A stretch of 64,000 nt of DNA from Bradyrhizobium sp. 190 (GCF_023073415.1 NZ_JADPJL010000068.1:248001-312000); one strand, 5' to 3'. Shown: positions 42,493 to 51,274, numbered from the stretch's first letter. Notes: a model not told the origin generated them from the letters alone. Translations and numbers: made by a program.

Positions 42493-45288
42493 ATGGATAG
42501 CGTCGTGACCGAGGACCGCTCCGGGGCGGATGAACGTTTCGATACCGCGCGGATCACCGCGGCGGTCGATGTCCTGGCCGAAAAACATGCCGGCCGCGAA
42601 GACGTGTTTCGCTCGGCGCTGGCGCAATTGCTCAAGGCCGAGATGATCGCGGCGCGCGCGACCGCGCAGGCCGTACTGCTGAAGGATCGCCACGGCCGCC
42701 GCTGCGCGGAGCGGCTGTGCTTCATGCAGGACGAAATCATCCGCATCCTCTACTCCGCCGCCACACGGCATCTCTATCGCTCGCATGTGCCCTCCGGCGC
42801 CGAGCGCATGGCCGTGGTCGCCACCGGCGGTTACGGACGCGGCCTGATGGCGCCGGAATCCGACATCGATCTGTTGTTCATCCTGCCCTACAAGCAGACC
42901 GCCTGGGGCGAGCAGGTCGCCGAAGCCATTCTCTATTGCCTGTGGGACCTGGGACTGAAGGTCGGCCACGCCACGCGCTCGGTCGACGAATGTATCCGCC
43001 AGGCGCGGGGCGACATGACGATCCGCACCGCGATCCTGGAGACGCGATTCTTGACCGGCGACCAACCGCTCTATGACGAACTGGTCGCGCGGTTCGACAA
43101 GGATGTGGTGCAGGGCACCGCTTCCGAATTCGTCACCGCCAAACTCGCCGAGCGCGAAGAACGCCACCGCCGCGCCGGCCAATCGCGCTACCTGGTCGAG
43201 CCCAACGTCAAGGACGGCAAGGGCGGATTGCGCGACCTGCACACGCTGTTCTGGATCGCCAAATACGTCTACCGCGTGCGCGAGACCGATGAACTGGTCG
43301 AACGCGGCGTGTTCGACGCGCAGGAGTACCGCACCTTCCGACGCTGCGCCGACTTCCTGTGGTCGGTGCGCTGCAACCTGCATTTCGTCTCGGGGCGCGC
43401 CGAAGAGCGGCTGTCGTTCGACATGCAGCGCGAGATCGCGGTGAGGCTCGGCTACACTTCGCATCCCGGCATGCAGGATGTCGAACGCTTCATGAAGCAC
43501 TACTTCCTCGTCGCCAAGGACGTCGGCGATCTGACCGCGATCCTGTGCGCCAAGCTGGAAGACGAGCAGGCCAAGCCCGCGCCGGTGCTGAGCCGCATGG
43601 TGGCGCGGCTGCGGCCGAGCACCAAGCGGCGGCGGGTACCCGACAGCGACGACTTCATCATCGACAACAACCGCATCAACCTCGCCGCGCCCGACGTCTT
43701 CAAGCACGACCCGGTCAACCTGATCCGGATCTTCCAGCTGGCGCAGAAGAACAACCTCGCCTTCCACCCCGACGCGATGCGCACGGTGACGCGCTCGCTG
43801 AAACTGGTGAACGCCCAGCTTCGCGAAAATCCGGAAGCCAACCGGCTGTTCATGGAGATCCTGACGTCCGATAACGCCGAGACCGTGCTGCGGCGCATGA
43901 ACGAGACCGGCGTGCTCGGTCACTTCATCCGCGCCTTCGGCAAGATCGTGTCGATGATGCAGTTCAACATGTACCACCACTACACGGTGGACGAACATCT
44001 GATCCGCTGCATCGGCTTCCTGCAGGAGATCGAGCGCGGCGGCAATGACGAGTTCACGGTTGCCAGCGACCTGTTCCGCAAGATCCAGCCCGAGCATCGA
44101 GCGGTGATTTACATCGCAACCCTGCTGCACGACGTCGCCAAGGGCCGCCCGGAAGATCATTCGATTGCAGGCGCCAGGGTGGCGCGGCGATTGTGCCCGC
44201 GGCTCGGCTTCAACACCGCCGATACCGAGCTGGTGGCATGGCTGATCGAGGAGCATCTGACGATGTCGACGGTGGCGCAGTCGCGCGACCTCTCCGACCG
44301 CAAGACGATCGAGAATTTTGCCGCCGTCGTGCAATCCGTCGAGCAGATGAAGCTTTTGACCATCCTGACCACAGCTGACATCAGGGGCGTCGGCCCCGGC
44401 GTGTGGAACGGCTGGAAGGCGCAGTTGCTGCGCACGCTGTATTACGAAACCGAGCCGGTGCTGACCGGCGGTTTCTCGGAAGTGAACCGCGCGCAGCGCA
44501 TTGCGGTAGCGCAATCCGAATTCCGCGCCGCATTCACCGAATGGCCGGACGCCGAGCTCAACGCCTATATCGGGCGGCATTATCCGGCCTACTGGCTCAA
44601 GGTCGACCTGCAGCGGAAAATCCGCCAGGCGCGCTTCATCCGCGCCAGCGAGCAGGCCGGACATCAGCTCGCGATCAATGTCGGCTTCGACGAGGCGCGC
44701 GGCGTCACCGAACTGACGATACTCGCGACCGACCATCCGTGGCTGCTGTCGATCATTGCGGGCGCCTGCGCGTCCGCCGGCGCCAACATCGTCGACGCGC
44801 AGATCTACACGACCACCGACGGTCGCGCGCTCGACACCATCGCGATCTCGAGGGAGTACGACCGCGACGAGGACGAGGGACGGCGCGCCACCCGCATCGG
44901 CGAGATGATCGAGCAGGTGCTGGAAGGCAAGCTGCGGCTGCCCGAAGCGGTAGCCCGCAAGGCGGCCAACCGCGGCAAGGTGCGCGCTTTCGTGGTCGAG
45001 CCGGAGGTCACCATCAACAACCAGTGGTCGGACCGTTACACCGTGATCGAGGTTTCCGGCCTCGATCGCCCCGGCCTGTTGTATCAGCTCACCACCGCGA
45101 TCTCGAAACTCAACCTCAACATTGCCTCCGCCCATGTCGCGACCTTCGGCGAACGCGCCCGCGACGTGTTCTACGTGACGGATTTGCTCGGCGCCCAGAT
45201 CACCGCGCCGACCCGGCAGGCCGCGATCAAGAGCGCGCTGATTCATCTGCTCTCCAGCGAAGACAACGTCGCGCAGCCGGCGGCGTGA
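42493..45288 (+). CDS. glnD: PII uridylyltransferase / uridylyl-removing enzyme GlnD
   Basis: GlnD senses glutamine and adds or removes UMP on PII proteins, setting nitrogen control. In the 931-residue protein the nucleotidyltransferase domain has ATGGYGRGLMAPESDIDLLF (about 113-132). The HD domain for UMP removal has TLLHDVAKGRPEDHS (about 543-557). Two ACT domains start near 740 (LATDHPWLLSIIAGACASAG) and 850 (SGLDRPGLLYQLTTAISKLN). All catalytic motifs are intact. In relatives murJ often follows; here a repeat-rich gap follows instead. Confidence 0.97.
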   Translation: MDSVVTEDRSGADERFDTARITAAVDVLAEKHAGREDVFRSALAQLLKAEMIAARATAQAVLLKDRHGRRCAERLCFMQDEIIRILYSAATRHLYRSHVPSGAERMAVVATGGYGRGLMAPESDIDLLFILPYKQTAWGEQVAEAILYCLWDLGLKVGHATRSVDECIRQARGDMTIRTAILETRFLTGDQPLYDELVARFDKDVVQGTASEFVTAKLAEREERHRRAGQSRYLVEPNVKDGKGGLRDLHTLFWIAKYVYRVRETDELVERGVFDAQEYRTFRRCADFLWSVRCNLHFVSGRAEERLSFDMQREIAVRLGYTSHPGMQDVERFMKHYFLVAKDVGDLTAILCAKLEDEQAKPAPVLSRMVARLRPSTKRRRVPDSDDFIIDNNRINLAAPDVFKHDPVNLIRIFQLAQKNNLAFHPDAMRTVTRSLKLVNAQLRENPEANRLFMEILTSDNAETVLRRMNETGVLGHFIRAFGKIVSMMQFNMYHHYTVDEHLIRCIGFLQEIERGGNDEFTVASDLFRKIQPEHRAVIYIATLLHDVAKGRPEDHSIAGARVARRLCPRLGFNTADTELVAWLIEEHLTMSTVAQSRDLSDRKTIENFAAVVQSVEQMKLLTILTTADIRGVGPGVWNGWKAQLLRTLYYETEPVLTGGFSEVNRAQRIAVAQSEFRAAFTEWPDAELNAYIGRHYPAYWLKVDLQRKIRQARFIRASEQAGHQLAINVGFDEARGVTELTILATDHPWLLSIIAGACASAGANIVDAQIYTTTDGRALDTIAISREYDRDEDEGRRATRIGEMIEQVLEGKLRLPEAVARKAANRGKVRAFVVEPEVTINNQWSDRYTVIEVSGLDRPGLLYQLTTAISKLNLNIASAHVATFGERARDVFYVTDLLGAQITAPTRQAAIKSALIHLLSSEDNVAQPAA

Positions 45289-45298
45289 TACGCAGTCC

Positions 45299-45380
45299 TG
45301 TAGGATGGGTGGAGCGAAGCGATACCCATCAATGCCGGTGCGTGTGGCGATGGGTATCGCTGCGCTCCACCCATCCTACG
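45299..45380. repeat. REP element, TAGGATGGGTGGAGCGAAGC family
   Basis: The left arm 45299-45330 (GTAGGATGGGTGGAGCGAAG onward) is inverted at 45348-45380 (GATGGGTATCGCTGCGCTCC, then ACCCATCCTACG). A shorter nested pair GATACCCATC/GATGGGTATC flanks the loop. It follows glnD directly and may act as its terminator. Confidence 0.85.
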
Positions 45381-45408
45381 AATGGCATACCTTCGCGATC
45401 TCGCGGCG

Positions 45409-45910
45409 AATTGCGCCCGAGGTTTGTTTGAGAACTTCCCGCCTTCCTTGTCAGAGGGCGCAGGGAAGACCGGGTGCTTGCTGCACCCGCGGTCTCGCGT
45501 GCGATTTGCGCTAAAGAAAATGCACACGAGCATACAGGGCAGCGGAAACACTCCGGCCTTCCCTGCGCAATGGCTTTACGGCTTACTTCGAGCTCTCCCC
45601 GGTGAACGGCTTTCTTGCCACCGTCGCTCCACGAGGTAACCCCGTGAAACTTAGCGCCAGCACCGCGGCGTCAGGACCACACGACTTCGCCGTACGTGTC
45701 AGGCGCGTACGTCTAGCGCGCCTTCCGCGTCCATCGCATCTCACCGCACGTTCGTGACGATCGCGAGCGCCCCTCATCCGCCGTGAGACGGGCGGAGTTA
45801 TGCGGCTGATTTGGCCTGCAAGTTAAGCGGAATATTTTTGCACGGAGGGCTGGACAGATTTTTGGTGATTTGCCCGTCGCGTTGCTTTGTCGCATGCACT
45901 TGAGCGAGAT
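45409..45910. repeat. Mosaic intergenic repeat region of Bradyrhizobium type
   Basis: The stretch contains segments I recognise as repeatedly found between genes in Bradyrhizobium. One is around AGAACTTCCCGCCTTCCTTG / TCAGAGGGCGCAGGGAAGAC. Others are GCACCCGCGGTCTCGCG, CAATGGCTTTACGGCTTACT, CACCGCGGCGTCAGGACCAC and, at the end, GGTGATTTGCCCGTCGCG. Short frames across it (for example plus strand 45382-45639) give peptides often mis-annotated as hypothetical proteins. I see no true gene. Recognition is from memory, not a search. Confidence 0.55.
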
Positions 45911-45944
45911 TGCCCTTGCATGCGAGGCAAATCACTATCGCGAT

Positions 45945-46214
45945 CTAGTCGGTCTGTTTTGGATCGGCCCAACCCTGGAGCTCAAGAGCCGTCAGGCTCG
46001 CTGCAACGAAGGCCAGATAGTTTGCCTGGGAAACCAGAATGCCCAGGTCGAACAGAGCAAGCGTGGTTTCCCACAGCTTCTCTCTCGGCGCGTCGATGGC
46101 TCGCTTGCCTCCGTCGATGACGGACAACCGGAAGCCGCGCCCGCGCCTCCGATGCATTGCTTCGGGTTCGATGTCATCGGAGCAACAGATCAAGTGCAGG
46201 CGTGCTTTCGGCAT
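45945..46214 (-). CDS. Small hypothetical protein (89 aa)
   Basis: The frame from ATG 46214 encodes MPKARLHLICCSDDIEPEAM, a central helical part (REKLWETTLALFDLGILVSQ) and a hydrophobic stretch (ANYLAFVAASLTALEL). GGGGA lies six bases before the ATG. The composition looks more protein-like than the other frames of this gap. I do not recognise a family and cannot say whether it is membrane bound. It lies alone in the repeat-rich region after glnD. Confidence 0.45.
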   Translation of the reverse strand: MPKARLHLICCSDDIEPEAMHRRRGRGFRLSVIDGGKRAIDAPREKLWETTLALFDLGILVSQANYLAFVAASLTALELQGWADPKQTD

Positions 46215-46641
46215 ATCAATCCCCAAATTTGCGGTCGGCGAGCGCGGGCTACGGGTTTGACAACTGCAACGAGACGTTTGCGTTCGGCGAGACGTCCGGT
46301 TGAAGGTCTCGCGTAAAGGCCTTTCCCGCAGGGCAATTTTTTAGAAAGTATGTGCCATCGGGTTACCCGATAAGCTTCATCATTGGAACAAAACGAACCA
46401 TTGAACGGAGGTTGATCCACACATTACATTCGGTTGGCAGGATCATACCTAGGTTTGGGATCGCGATCCGGCCCACGGCGGGTGATGGGCACTCCCGGGA
46501 GGCGCATCGACGCACGCAGGGAACGCCTGGATCTTTATACCCATCCGAACGTCCAAAAGCTGCTAGTATGCGGCCTGTTAGGAGGGCGACGTTGTCGCCG
46601 CTGATGATGGTGATCACCTAGCGACGCAGCGCCGGCCCGGG
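46215..46641. other. Intergenic region upstream of the histidine kinase, nothing firm
   Basis: These 427 bp are less GC-rich than their surroundings. Minus-strand frames of 76 and 84 codons have no recognisable product and weak codon bias. It should contain the promoter of the two-component operon, but I cannot name a sigma-factor motif with confidence. Confidence 0.4.
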
Positions 46642-48420
46642 ATGGCCAAGCCTTTTGTGCTGCCTATGATGCGTAACCAGACGATAAAATCTTGGCGCTC
46701 GGCCGAGCAATGGCTGCTGGGCAGCATGGTGCTGGCGTTGGCTGCGGCGGCTTTCATCTGGCTTGTTCTCGGCCCCGCACCGGCGGCCCCGGCCTATTCG
46801 ACTGCCGTCGTACTGCTCATCGCCTCGCTTCTCGCCTCCCTGATCATGATGCGCCGGGTGGGCAGTACCCGCAGGCAGATGGAAGCCGTGCTCCACGGCC
46901 GGGCGAGAGCCGAACAACGCGCGACAGAAGCGCTGCGTCATAGCGAAGCGCAATGGAAGGAGGTATTCGAGCACAACCCGGTGATGTATTTCATGGTCGA
47001 CGCGTCCGGCACCGTCCTGTCCGTCAACACATTCGGCGCTGCACAACTTGGCTATTCCGTCAGCGAATTGCTTGGGCAATCCGTGTTGAAAGTCTTTCCC
47101 GCCGAAGAGCAACATGTGGCTCAGAGCAACGTTGCCATATGCCTGAAAAATATCGGCCAAACCCACAGTTGGGAGATCTGCAAGGTTCGCAAGGACGGTT
47201 CGTCGCTCTGGGTTCGTGAAAACGCCAAGGCCGTGCGGCGGCTGGACAATCAACTGATCGTCCTGATCGCATGCGAGGACGTCACCGAACGCAAGGAGGC
47301 TGAAAATGCCTTGCGGCAGAGTGAAATGTATCTGGCCGAAGCCCAGCGATTGAGCCGCACCGGCAGCTTCGGCTGGCGCGTCGCCAGCGGCGAACTCATT
47401 TGGTCGGAGGAAACATTCAGAATATTTGGCTACGACAAGGCCCCCTCCATCAAACACGCCACGGTTTTTCAGCGCGTTCATCCAGACGATCGTGCGCGGG
47501 TGGAACAGACCATCGACCGCGCATCCCGCGACGGAAAGGACTTCGCGCACGGATATCGATTGCTGATGCCCGACGGCTCGGTCAAACATGTCCATGCCAC
47601 CGCGCATGCTGTAACAGATGCGTCGGGCGAGATCGAACTTGTCGGAGCGGTGACTGATATCACCTCCCGCAAGCGAGCCGAAGTGGAATTGCATGAAGCG
47701 CTGGCGAACCTCGCGCATGTCACGCGCGTGACTGCGCTGGGCGAGCTCGCCGCGTCGATCGCCCATGAAGTGAATCAGCCGCTCGCCGCCGTCGTCACCA
47801 ATGCCGCCGCATGCCTGCGCTGGCTCGACCGCGAGCCTGCCAACCTGAAAGAAGCGCGCAGCACCCTGCAATCGATCGTCGCGGACGGTAATCGGGCGGG
47901 CGAAGTGATCCAGCGCGTCCGTGCGCTCGTGGACAAGACTGCCGATCAGAAGGCGCCGCTCCAGATCAATGACGTCGTCAACGAGGTCATCAGCCTCGTG
48001 CAGCATGAGCTGTTCAGCCACCGGGTGGCGCTGCGGCTGGAACTTGCCCCCGCCCTCCCCCTGGTCGTCGCCGACCGGATCCAGCTGCAGCAAGTCATCC
48101 TCAACCTCGTCATCAACGGGATCGAAGCGATGCAGTCGGTCAAGGACCGGCTGCGCGAGTTGGTGATCCGGACGCAACAGGATGAGACAAGCCAGGTTCT
48201 GGTTACGGTGAGCGACTGCGGCGTCGGCGTGGCCGCCGAGAATGCCGATCGGCTGTTCGATGCCTTCTTCACCACCAAGTCCAGCGGCATGGGCATGGGG
48301 TTGTCGATTTGCCGCTCGATCGTCAGTGCACACGAAGGACGGCTATCAGCCTCGGCCAATGCCGGTCCCGGCGCGACGTTTCAGTTCACCTTGCCATTGC
48401 ATCAGGAGGACAATACGTGA
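46642..48420 (+). CDS. PAS-PAS sensor histidine kinase (FixL/DctB-like core)
   Basis: The 592-residue protein has two membrane segments (about 25-45 and 50-68) with almost no periplasmic loop. PAS domains lie at about 100-220 and 225-345 (HPDDRARVEQTIDRASRDGK is the second PAS core). The kinase core follows, with phospho-acceptor His in SIAHEVNQPLAAVVTNAAAC (about 374), N box NLVINGIEAM and G boxes SDCGVGV and GMGMGLSICRSI. No heme-binding FixL His pattern is evident. The signal is probably cytoplasmic. It overlaps the next gene by four bases and pairs with it. An internal ATG at 46669 is an alternative start. Confidence 0.9.
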   Translation: MAKPFVLPMMRNQTIKSWRSAEQWLLGSMVLALAAAAFIWLVLGPAPAAPAYSTAVVLLIASLLASLIMMRRVGSTRRQMEAVLHGRARAEQRATEALRHSEAQWKEVFEHNPVMYFMVDASGTVLSVNTFGAAQLGYSVSELLGQSVLKVFPAEEQHVAQSNVAICLKNIGQTHSWEICKVRKDGSSLWVRENAKAVRRLDNQLIVLIACEDVTERKEAENALRQSEMYLAEAQRLSRTGSFGWRVASGELIWSEETFRIFGYDKAPSIKHATVFQRVHPDDRARVEQTIDRASRDGKDFAHGYRLLMPDGSVKHVHATAHAVTDASGEIELVGAVTDITSRKRAEVELHEALANLAHVTRVTALGELAASIAHEVNQPLAAVVTNAAACLRWLDREPANLKEARSTLQSIVADGNRAGEVIQRVRALVDKTADQKAPLQINDVVNEVISLVQHELFSHRVALRLELAPALPLVVADRIQLQQVILNLVINGIEAMQSVKDRLRELVIRTQQDETSQVLVTVSDCGVGVAAENADRLFDAFFTTKSSGMGMGLSICRSIVSAHEGRLSASANAGPGATFQFTLPLHQEDNT

Positions 48421-49088
48421 CCGGCCGCCCAGCATCGCCTTCCACCCTCGCAAGCGCCGAGGAACCGGTCGTCTACGTGATCGACGACGACGCATCGGTG
48501 CGCGTAGCACTGAGCAATCTTTTCCGGTCGGTGGGCTTGCGGGTGGAAGTGTTCGGTTCGGCTCACGAGTTTCTGCAGAGCACGCTTCCGAACGTTGCCA
48601 GCTGTCTGATCCTCGACATCAGGCTGCCCCGGTTGAGCGGCCTCGACTTTCAGGCCGAGCTGGCGAAGGCCGATATCCGCATTCCAATCATCTTCATGAC
48701 GGGTCACGGCGATATCCCGATGACGGTCAGGGCGATGAAGGCCGGAGCCGTCGACTTCCTGACCAAGCCATTCCGCGACCAGGACATGCTGGATGCCGTA
48801 ACCACGGCAATCGAGCGCGACCGGGTTAGCCGCGATGAAGCCAGGATGCTCTCGGGCTTGCAGGCTCGTTTCGCGACCCTGACCCCGCGGGAACGGGAGG
48901 TGATGGCTCTGGTCACGTCCGGCCTCATGAATAAGCAGATCGCCGCCGAAATCGGCATTGCCGAGATCACCGTGAAGATACACCGCGGGCACATCATGAG
49001 GAAAATGGCTGCGAAGTCGTTGCCCGATCTGGTCAGGATGGCCGAGCTACTCGGGATTGGGCCCGCATCGGGCGGGCAGCAAACCTAA
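48417..49088 (+). CDS. FixJ/NarL-type response regulator (receiver + LuxR helix-turn-helix)
   Basis: The 223-residue protein starts at GTG 48417, overlapping the kinase stop (GTGA). The receiver domain (about 18-130) has acidic pocket VIDDDAS, phospho-acceptor Asp in LILDIRLPRLSG (about residue 67) and Lys in LTKPFRD. The LuxR-type helix-turn-helix lies at about 155-215 (LTPREREVMALVTSGLMNKQ, then AEITVKIHRGHIMRKM). It is the cognate DNA-binding partner of the preceding kinase. Target genes are unknown. Confidence 0.92.
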   Translation: MTGRPASPSTLASAEEPVVYVIDDDASVRVALSNLFRSVGLRVEVFGSAHEFLQSTLPNVASCLILDIRLPRLSGLDFQAELAKADIRIPIIFMTGHGDIPMTVRAMKAGAVDFLTKPFRDQDMLDAVTTAIERDRVSRDEARMLSGLQARFATLTPREREVMALVTSGLMNKQIAAEIGIAEITVKIHRGHIMRKMAAKSLPDLVRMAELLGIGPASGGQQT

Positions 49089-49181
49089 GTATGATTCTCC
49101 GACCGTGATTTGCGGCGCACTCTCCCGGTATGCGGCGGCACGGCAAAGGACAGCCTCTGGTCGTCTCCAGGAAAAATCTCC

Positions 49182-49571
49182 TTGTCCAACCCACCAGTCA
49201 TATCGATCATCGATGATGATGGCTCGGTTCGCGCCGCCACCCGGAATCTCGTCAGGTCGCTTGGCTACGTCGTCCATACATTTGCCTCGGCCGAAGATTT
49301 CCTGCGATCGCCGCACTTCAACGAAACATCGTGCGTGATAACCGATGTCAGAATGCCGGAGATGAGCGGGTTAGATCTGCAAGCCCACTTGCTGACCAAG
49401 GGCCAGACCTTTCCCTTCATTTTCGTCACGGCCTTTTCCGTCGAAGGCGATCGCGATCGGGCCCTGAAGGCGGGAGCAACCTGCTTCCTGAGCAAGCCAT
49501 TCGACGGGGAGACCCTGATCGAATGCCTCGAAACCGCGCTGGCTCAGAACGGCGCGGCAGCGAGCAAATGA
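49182..49571 (+). CDS. Single-domain response regulator (receiver only)
   Basis: The 129-residue protein begins PPVISIIDDDGSVRAATRNL and has phospho-acceptor Asp in CVITDVRMPEMSG and the conserved Lys in FLSKPFDGE. There is no output domain. The start is probably TTG 49182, since AGGAAAA is near and the sequence then matches relatives. An ATG at 49110 in frame adds 24 unrelated residues. It is 93 bp after the FixJ-type gene. Such proteins can act as phosphate sinks or protein-protein switches for the neighbouring kinase. Confidence 0.85.
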   Translation: MSNPPVISIIDDDGSVRAATRNLVRSLGYVVHTFASAEDFLRSPHFNETSCVITDVRMPEMSGLDLQAHLLTKGQTFPFIFVTAFSVEGDRDRALKAGATCFLSKPFDGETLIECLETALAQNGAAASK

Positions 49572-49604
49572 GCCGATCCGGCGCTGCGCGAACCATCTAT
49601 ACGC

Positions 49605-49760
49605 ATGGATGATCTCGCCAAACATCTAGACAAGTTGAAGAAAAGCGGTGGCGGCGCGAGACTTCGCATTGTCGCTCCTCGAGAGAACGAGGCGACAGCA
49701 ATGCATCACATTCTGATCGGCAAGTGGCAATTCCTCAGAAGGAGGTCGCCATGCATTTAG
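49605..49760 (+). CDS. Possible micro-ORF (51 aa)
   Basis: ATG 49605 opens a 51-codon frame (MDDLAKHLDKLKKSGGGARL, then RIVAPRENEATAMHHILIGK). It ends inside the start of the next gene, so the stop overlaps MHLEPR. The N-terminus could form a helix. No Shine-Dalgarno sequence is clear. It may be a leader that couples to the next micro-gene, or chance. Confidence 0.25.
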   Translation: MDDLAKHLDKLKKSGGGARLRIVAPRENEATAMHHILIGKWQFLRRRSPCI

Positions 49761-49915
49761 AACCGCGCTGCGCACATTGCGACAGTGAGGACCCGAAAAT
49801 CATCTCTCTGCGGGATCCTGCACGTGAACGCTACTGCGGACGCTTCTGTCTCGACAAGGGTCACGAGAATTTCATTCGCTGGATACGGCGTACTAATGCG
49901 GAGGTCGCGTCATGA
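49751..49915 (+). CDS. Small Cys-rich protein (54 aa), possible zinc ribbon
   Basis: A perfect GGAGG lies five bases before ATG 49751, strong evidence for translation. The peptide has CAHC near the N-terminus and CGRFC in the middle, a C-x2-C...C-x3-C pattern that could bind one zinc ion. The end is basic (WIRRTNAEVAS). Its stop overlaps the next start (ATGA). Function unknown. Its place after a two-component system suggests the same regulon. Confidence 0.65.
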   Translation: MHLEPRCAHCDSEDPKIISLRDPARERYCGRFCLDKGHENFIRWIRRTNAEVAS

Positions 49916-50097
49916 CCAATTGTTGCGGAAATCCGGAATGCAAGCGCCCCTTCGGGCTGGTTCGGCGCAGCTGGTACTTCGAGCAATTTTGCTCGATGAA
50001 GTGCCGCGAGCTCTACAAGCGGCAGCAGGAGCGCAACCGGGCCTATTGGAAATGGCTCTATAAATGTCCTGAAGCGTCGGTCGCGGCAAGAAACTGA
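49912..50097 (+). CDS. Small Cys-rich basic protein (61 aa), treble-clef-like
   Basis: The peptide starts MTNCCGNPECKRPFGLVRRS and continues YFEQFCSMKCRELYKRQQER, giving a Cys pair near the N-terminus and C-x3-C before a basic helix. This looks like a minimal zinc knuckle of the treble-clef type, as in small nucleic-acid-binding or adaptor proteins. Four-base overlap with the preceding gene indicates coupled translation. No family can be named with confidence. Confidence 0.65.
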   Translation: MTNCCGNPECKRPFGLVRRSWYFEQFCSMKCRELYKRQQERNRAYWKWLYKCPEASVAARN

Positions 50098-50134
50098 TCC
50101 AGCCACGGGTGGAGCGGACACCCAAGGAGCCATC

Positions 50135-50245
50135 ATGACGACAGTGTATGCGATGCTGGCGGGCGCGATACTCGCCTGGGCGCCCACGGTTCTTGTGTTC
50201 ATCTATATCGTGCGGGACATGCGAAACACACGAGGCCTCGATTAA
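50135..50245 (+). CDS. Single-pass membrane micro-protein (36 aa)
   Basis: AAGGAGCC seven bases before ATG 50135 is a good ribosome binding site. The peptide MTTVYAMLAGAILAWAPTVL continues VFIYIVRDMRNTRGLD: one transmembrane helix (about 5-26) and a charged cytoplasmic tail by the positive-inside rule. It lies 37 bp after the Cys-rich pair and probably in the same operon. Unknown function. Such peptides often modulate kinases or transporters. Confidence 0.55.
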   Translation: MTTVYAMLAGAILAWAPTVLVFIYIVRDMRNTRGLD

Positions 50246-50246
50246 A

Positions 50247-50810
50247 CTATGACGGGTCCTCAAGCACACCTCCCAGCCGCTTGATCGACCCGTCCCCTTT
50301 TTGAATCCGAGCGCCCTCATGCATCAACAGCCAGCGCTTGCGCTCCAGCCCACCACCGTACTTCACCAGCGAACCGTTGCCGCCGATCAGGCGGTGACAG
50401 GGCACGACCACGCTGATCGGATTCGAGCCATTGGCGTGGCCGACGGCGCGGACGGCTTTGGGCATCCGAAGCTTCGCGGCGAGCGCGCCGTAGCTCAACG
50501 TGGTGCCGGGTGGGATCTTCGGCAGCGCTTGCCAGACCTTTTGCTGGAACGGCGTGCCGGCGACACGCCATTCGATCGTAGCGAGGCGGTCGAGGTCGCC
50601 CTTGAAATAGCCGGTCAATGCGGCGCGCAGTTCGCGTGGCGCGGGCGCATTCCTCATCTCCACCACGCCATAATGCAGGCGCAGCAACTGCTTCATGCGC
50701 GGCTCATAATCCTCCCAGTCCAGCGCGCGGAGCAGGCCATCCGCATCGCTGACCAATAGCGCCGTCCCGATGGGCGTCGGCAGGCGGTCGAGGTTGAAGC
50801 TCTCTGGCAT
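50247..50810 (-). CDS. ogt: Methylated-DNA-protein cysteine methyltransferase (Ogt/AGT)
   Basis: The 187-residue protein repairs O6-alkylguanine by transferring the alkyl group to its own Cys in VVPCHRLIGGNGSLVKYGGG. The helix-turn-helix-like DNA-binding part FQQKVWQALPKIPPGTTLSY and the Asn hinge GHANGSNPIS are present. There is no N-terminal Ada domain. Of three close ATGs, 50810 has AGGGA nine bases upstream. The others (50816, 50819) add two or three residues. Confidence 0.94.
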   Translation of the reverse strand: MPESFNLDRLPTPIGTALLVSDADGLLRALDWEDYEPRMKQLLRLHYGVVEMRNAPAPRELRAALTGYFKGDLDRLATIEWRVAGTPFQQKVWQALPKIPPGTTLSYGALAAKLRMPKAVRAVGHANGSNPISVVVPCHRLIGGNGSLVKYGGGLERKRWLLMHEGARIQKGDGSIKRLGGVLEDPS

Positions 50811-50911
50811 CGTCATCATTCCCTGAAAAATATCGGCGAGCGCCCCCGCATTTTTCACGCGCGCCGTGTTAGCGTCCACCCGAATTCCGCTGCCGGTTGG
50901 GGGACCGCAAC

Positions 50912-51274
50912 ATGATCTTCATCGCCAATTTTCTGGTCGCGGTGGTTGCCGCGCTGCATGTGTTCTTTCTCGTGCTGGAGATGTTTCTCTGGGACAAGCC
51001 GCTTGGCCTGAAGATCTTCCGCAACGGAATCGAGAAGGCAAGGGATTCTGCGGTGCTGGCCGCCAACCAGGGCCTGTATAACGGCTTCCTGGCCGCGGGC
51101 CTCGTCTGGGGCCTGCTCCACCCCAATCCGGGCTTCGCCTTCCAGATCAAGGTGTTCTTTCTGCTCTGCGTAATCGCGGCAGGCGCCTATGGCGCGGCGA
51201 CCGTCAGCCGCCGGATTCTCTACGTGCAGGCGGCGCCCGCGGCGCTCGCTATGGTCCTGCTCTGGCTGGCGTGA
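50912..51274 (+). CDS. DUF1304 small membrane protein
   Basis: The 120-residue protein has four hydrophobic helices. It shows the family pattern LHVFFLVLEMFLWDKP followed by FRNGIEKARDSAVLAANQGL and YNGFLAAGLVWGLL. GGGGGACC lies before ATG 50912. DUF1304 proteins are small inner-membrane proteins of unestablished function. It is divergent from ogt with a short shared promoter region. Confidence 0.88.
   Translation: MIFIANFLVAVVAALHVFFLVLEMFLWDKPLGLKIFRNGIEKARDSAVLAANQGLYNGFLAAGLVWGLLHPNPGFAFQIKVFFLLCVIAAGAYGAATVSRRILYVQAAPAALAMVLLWLA

Noticed and set aside
42325..45246. 973-codon minus-strand frame opposite glnD
   Set aside because: It is antisense to glnD, whose domains are all intact. The long frame arises from GC-rich codon bias and encodes His/Arg/Asp-rich sequence without domains.
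45243..45551. 102-codon minus-strand ORF covering the end of glnD and a REP element
   Set aside because: It reads through an inverted repeat and resembles peptides mis-annotated from intergenic repeats.
46386..46410. GGAAC as a possible EcfG-type -35 box before the kinase operon
   Set aside because: No GTT element occurs at the required 16-17 bp spacing.
46618..48333. 571-codon minus-strand frame opposite the histidine kinase
   Set aside because: The plus strand encodes a complete kinase with all motifs. The antisense peptide is low-complexity.
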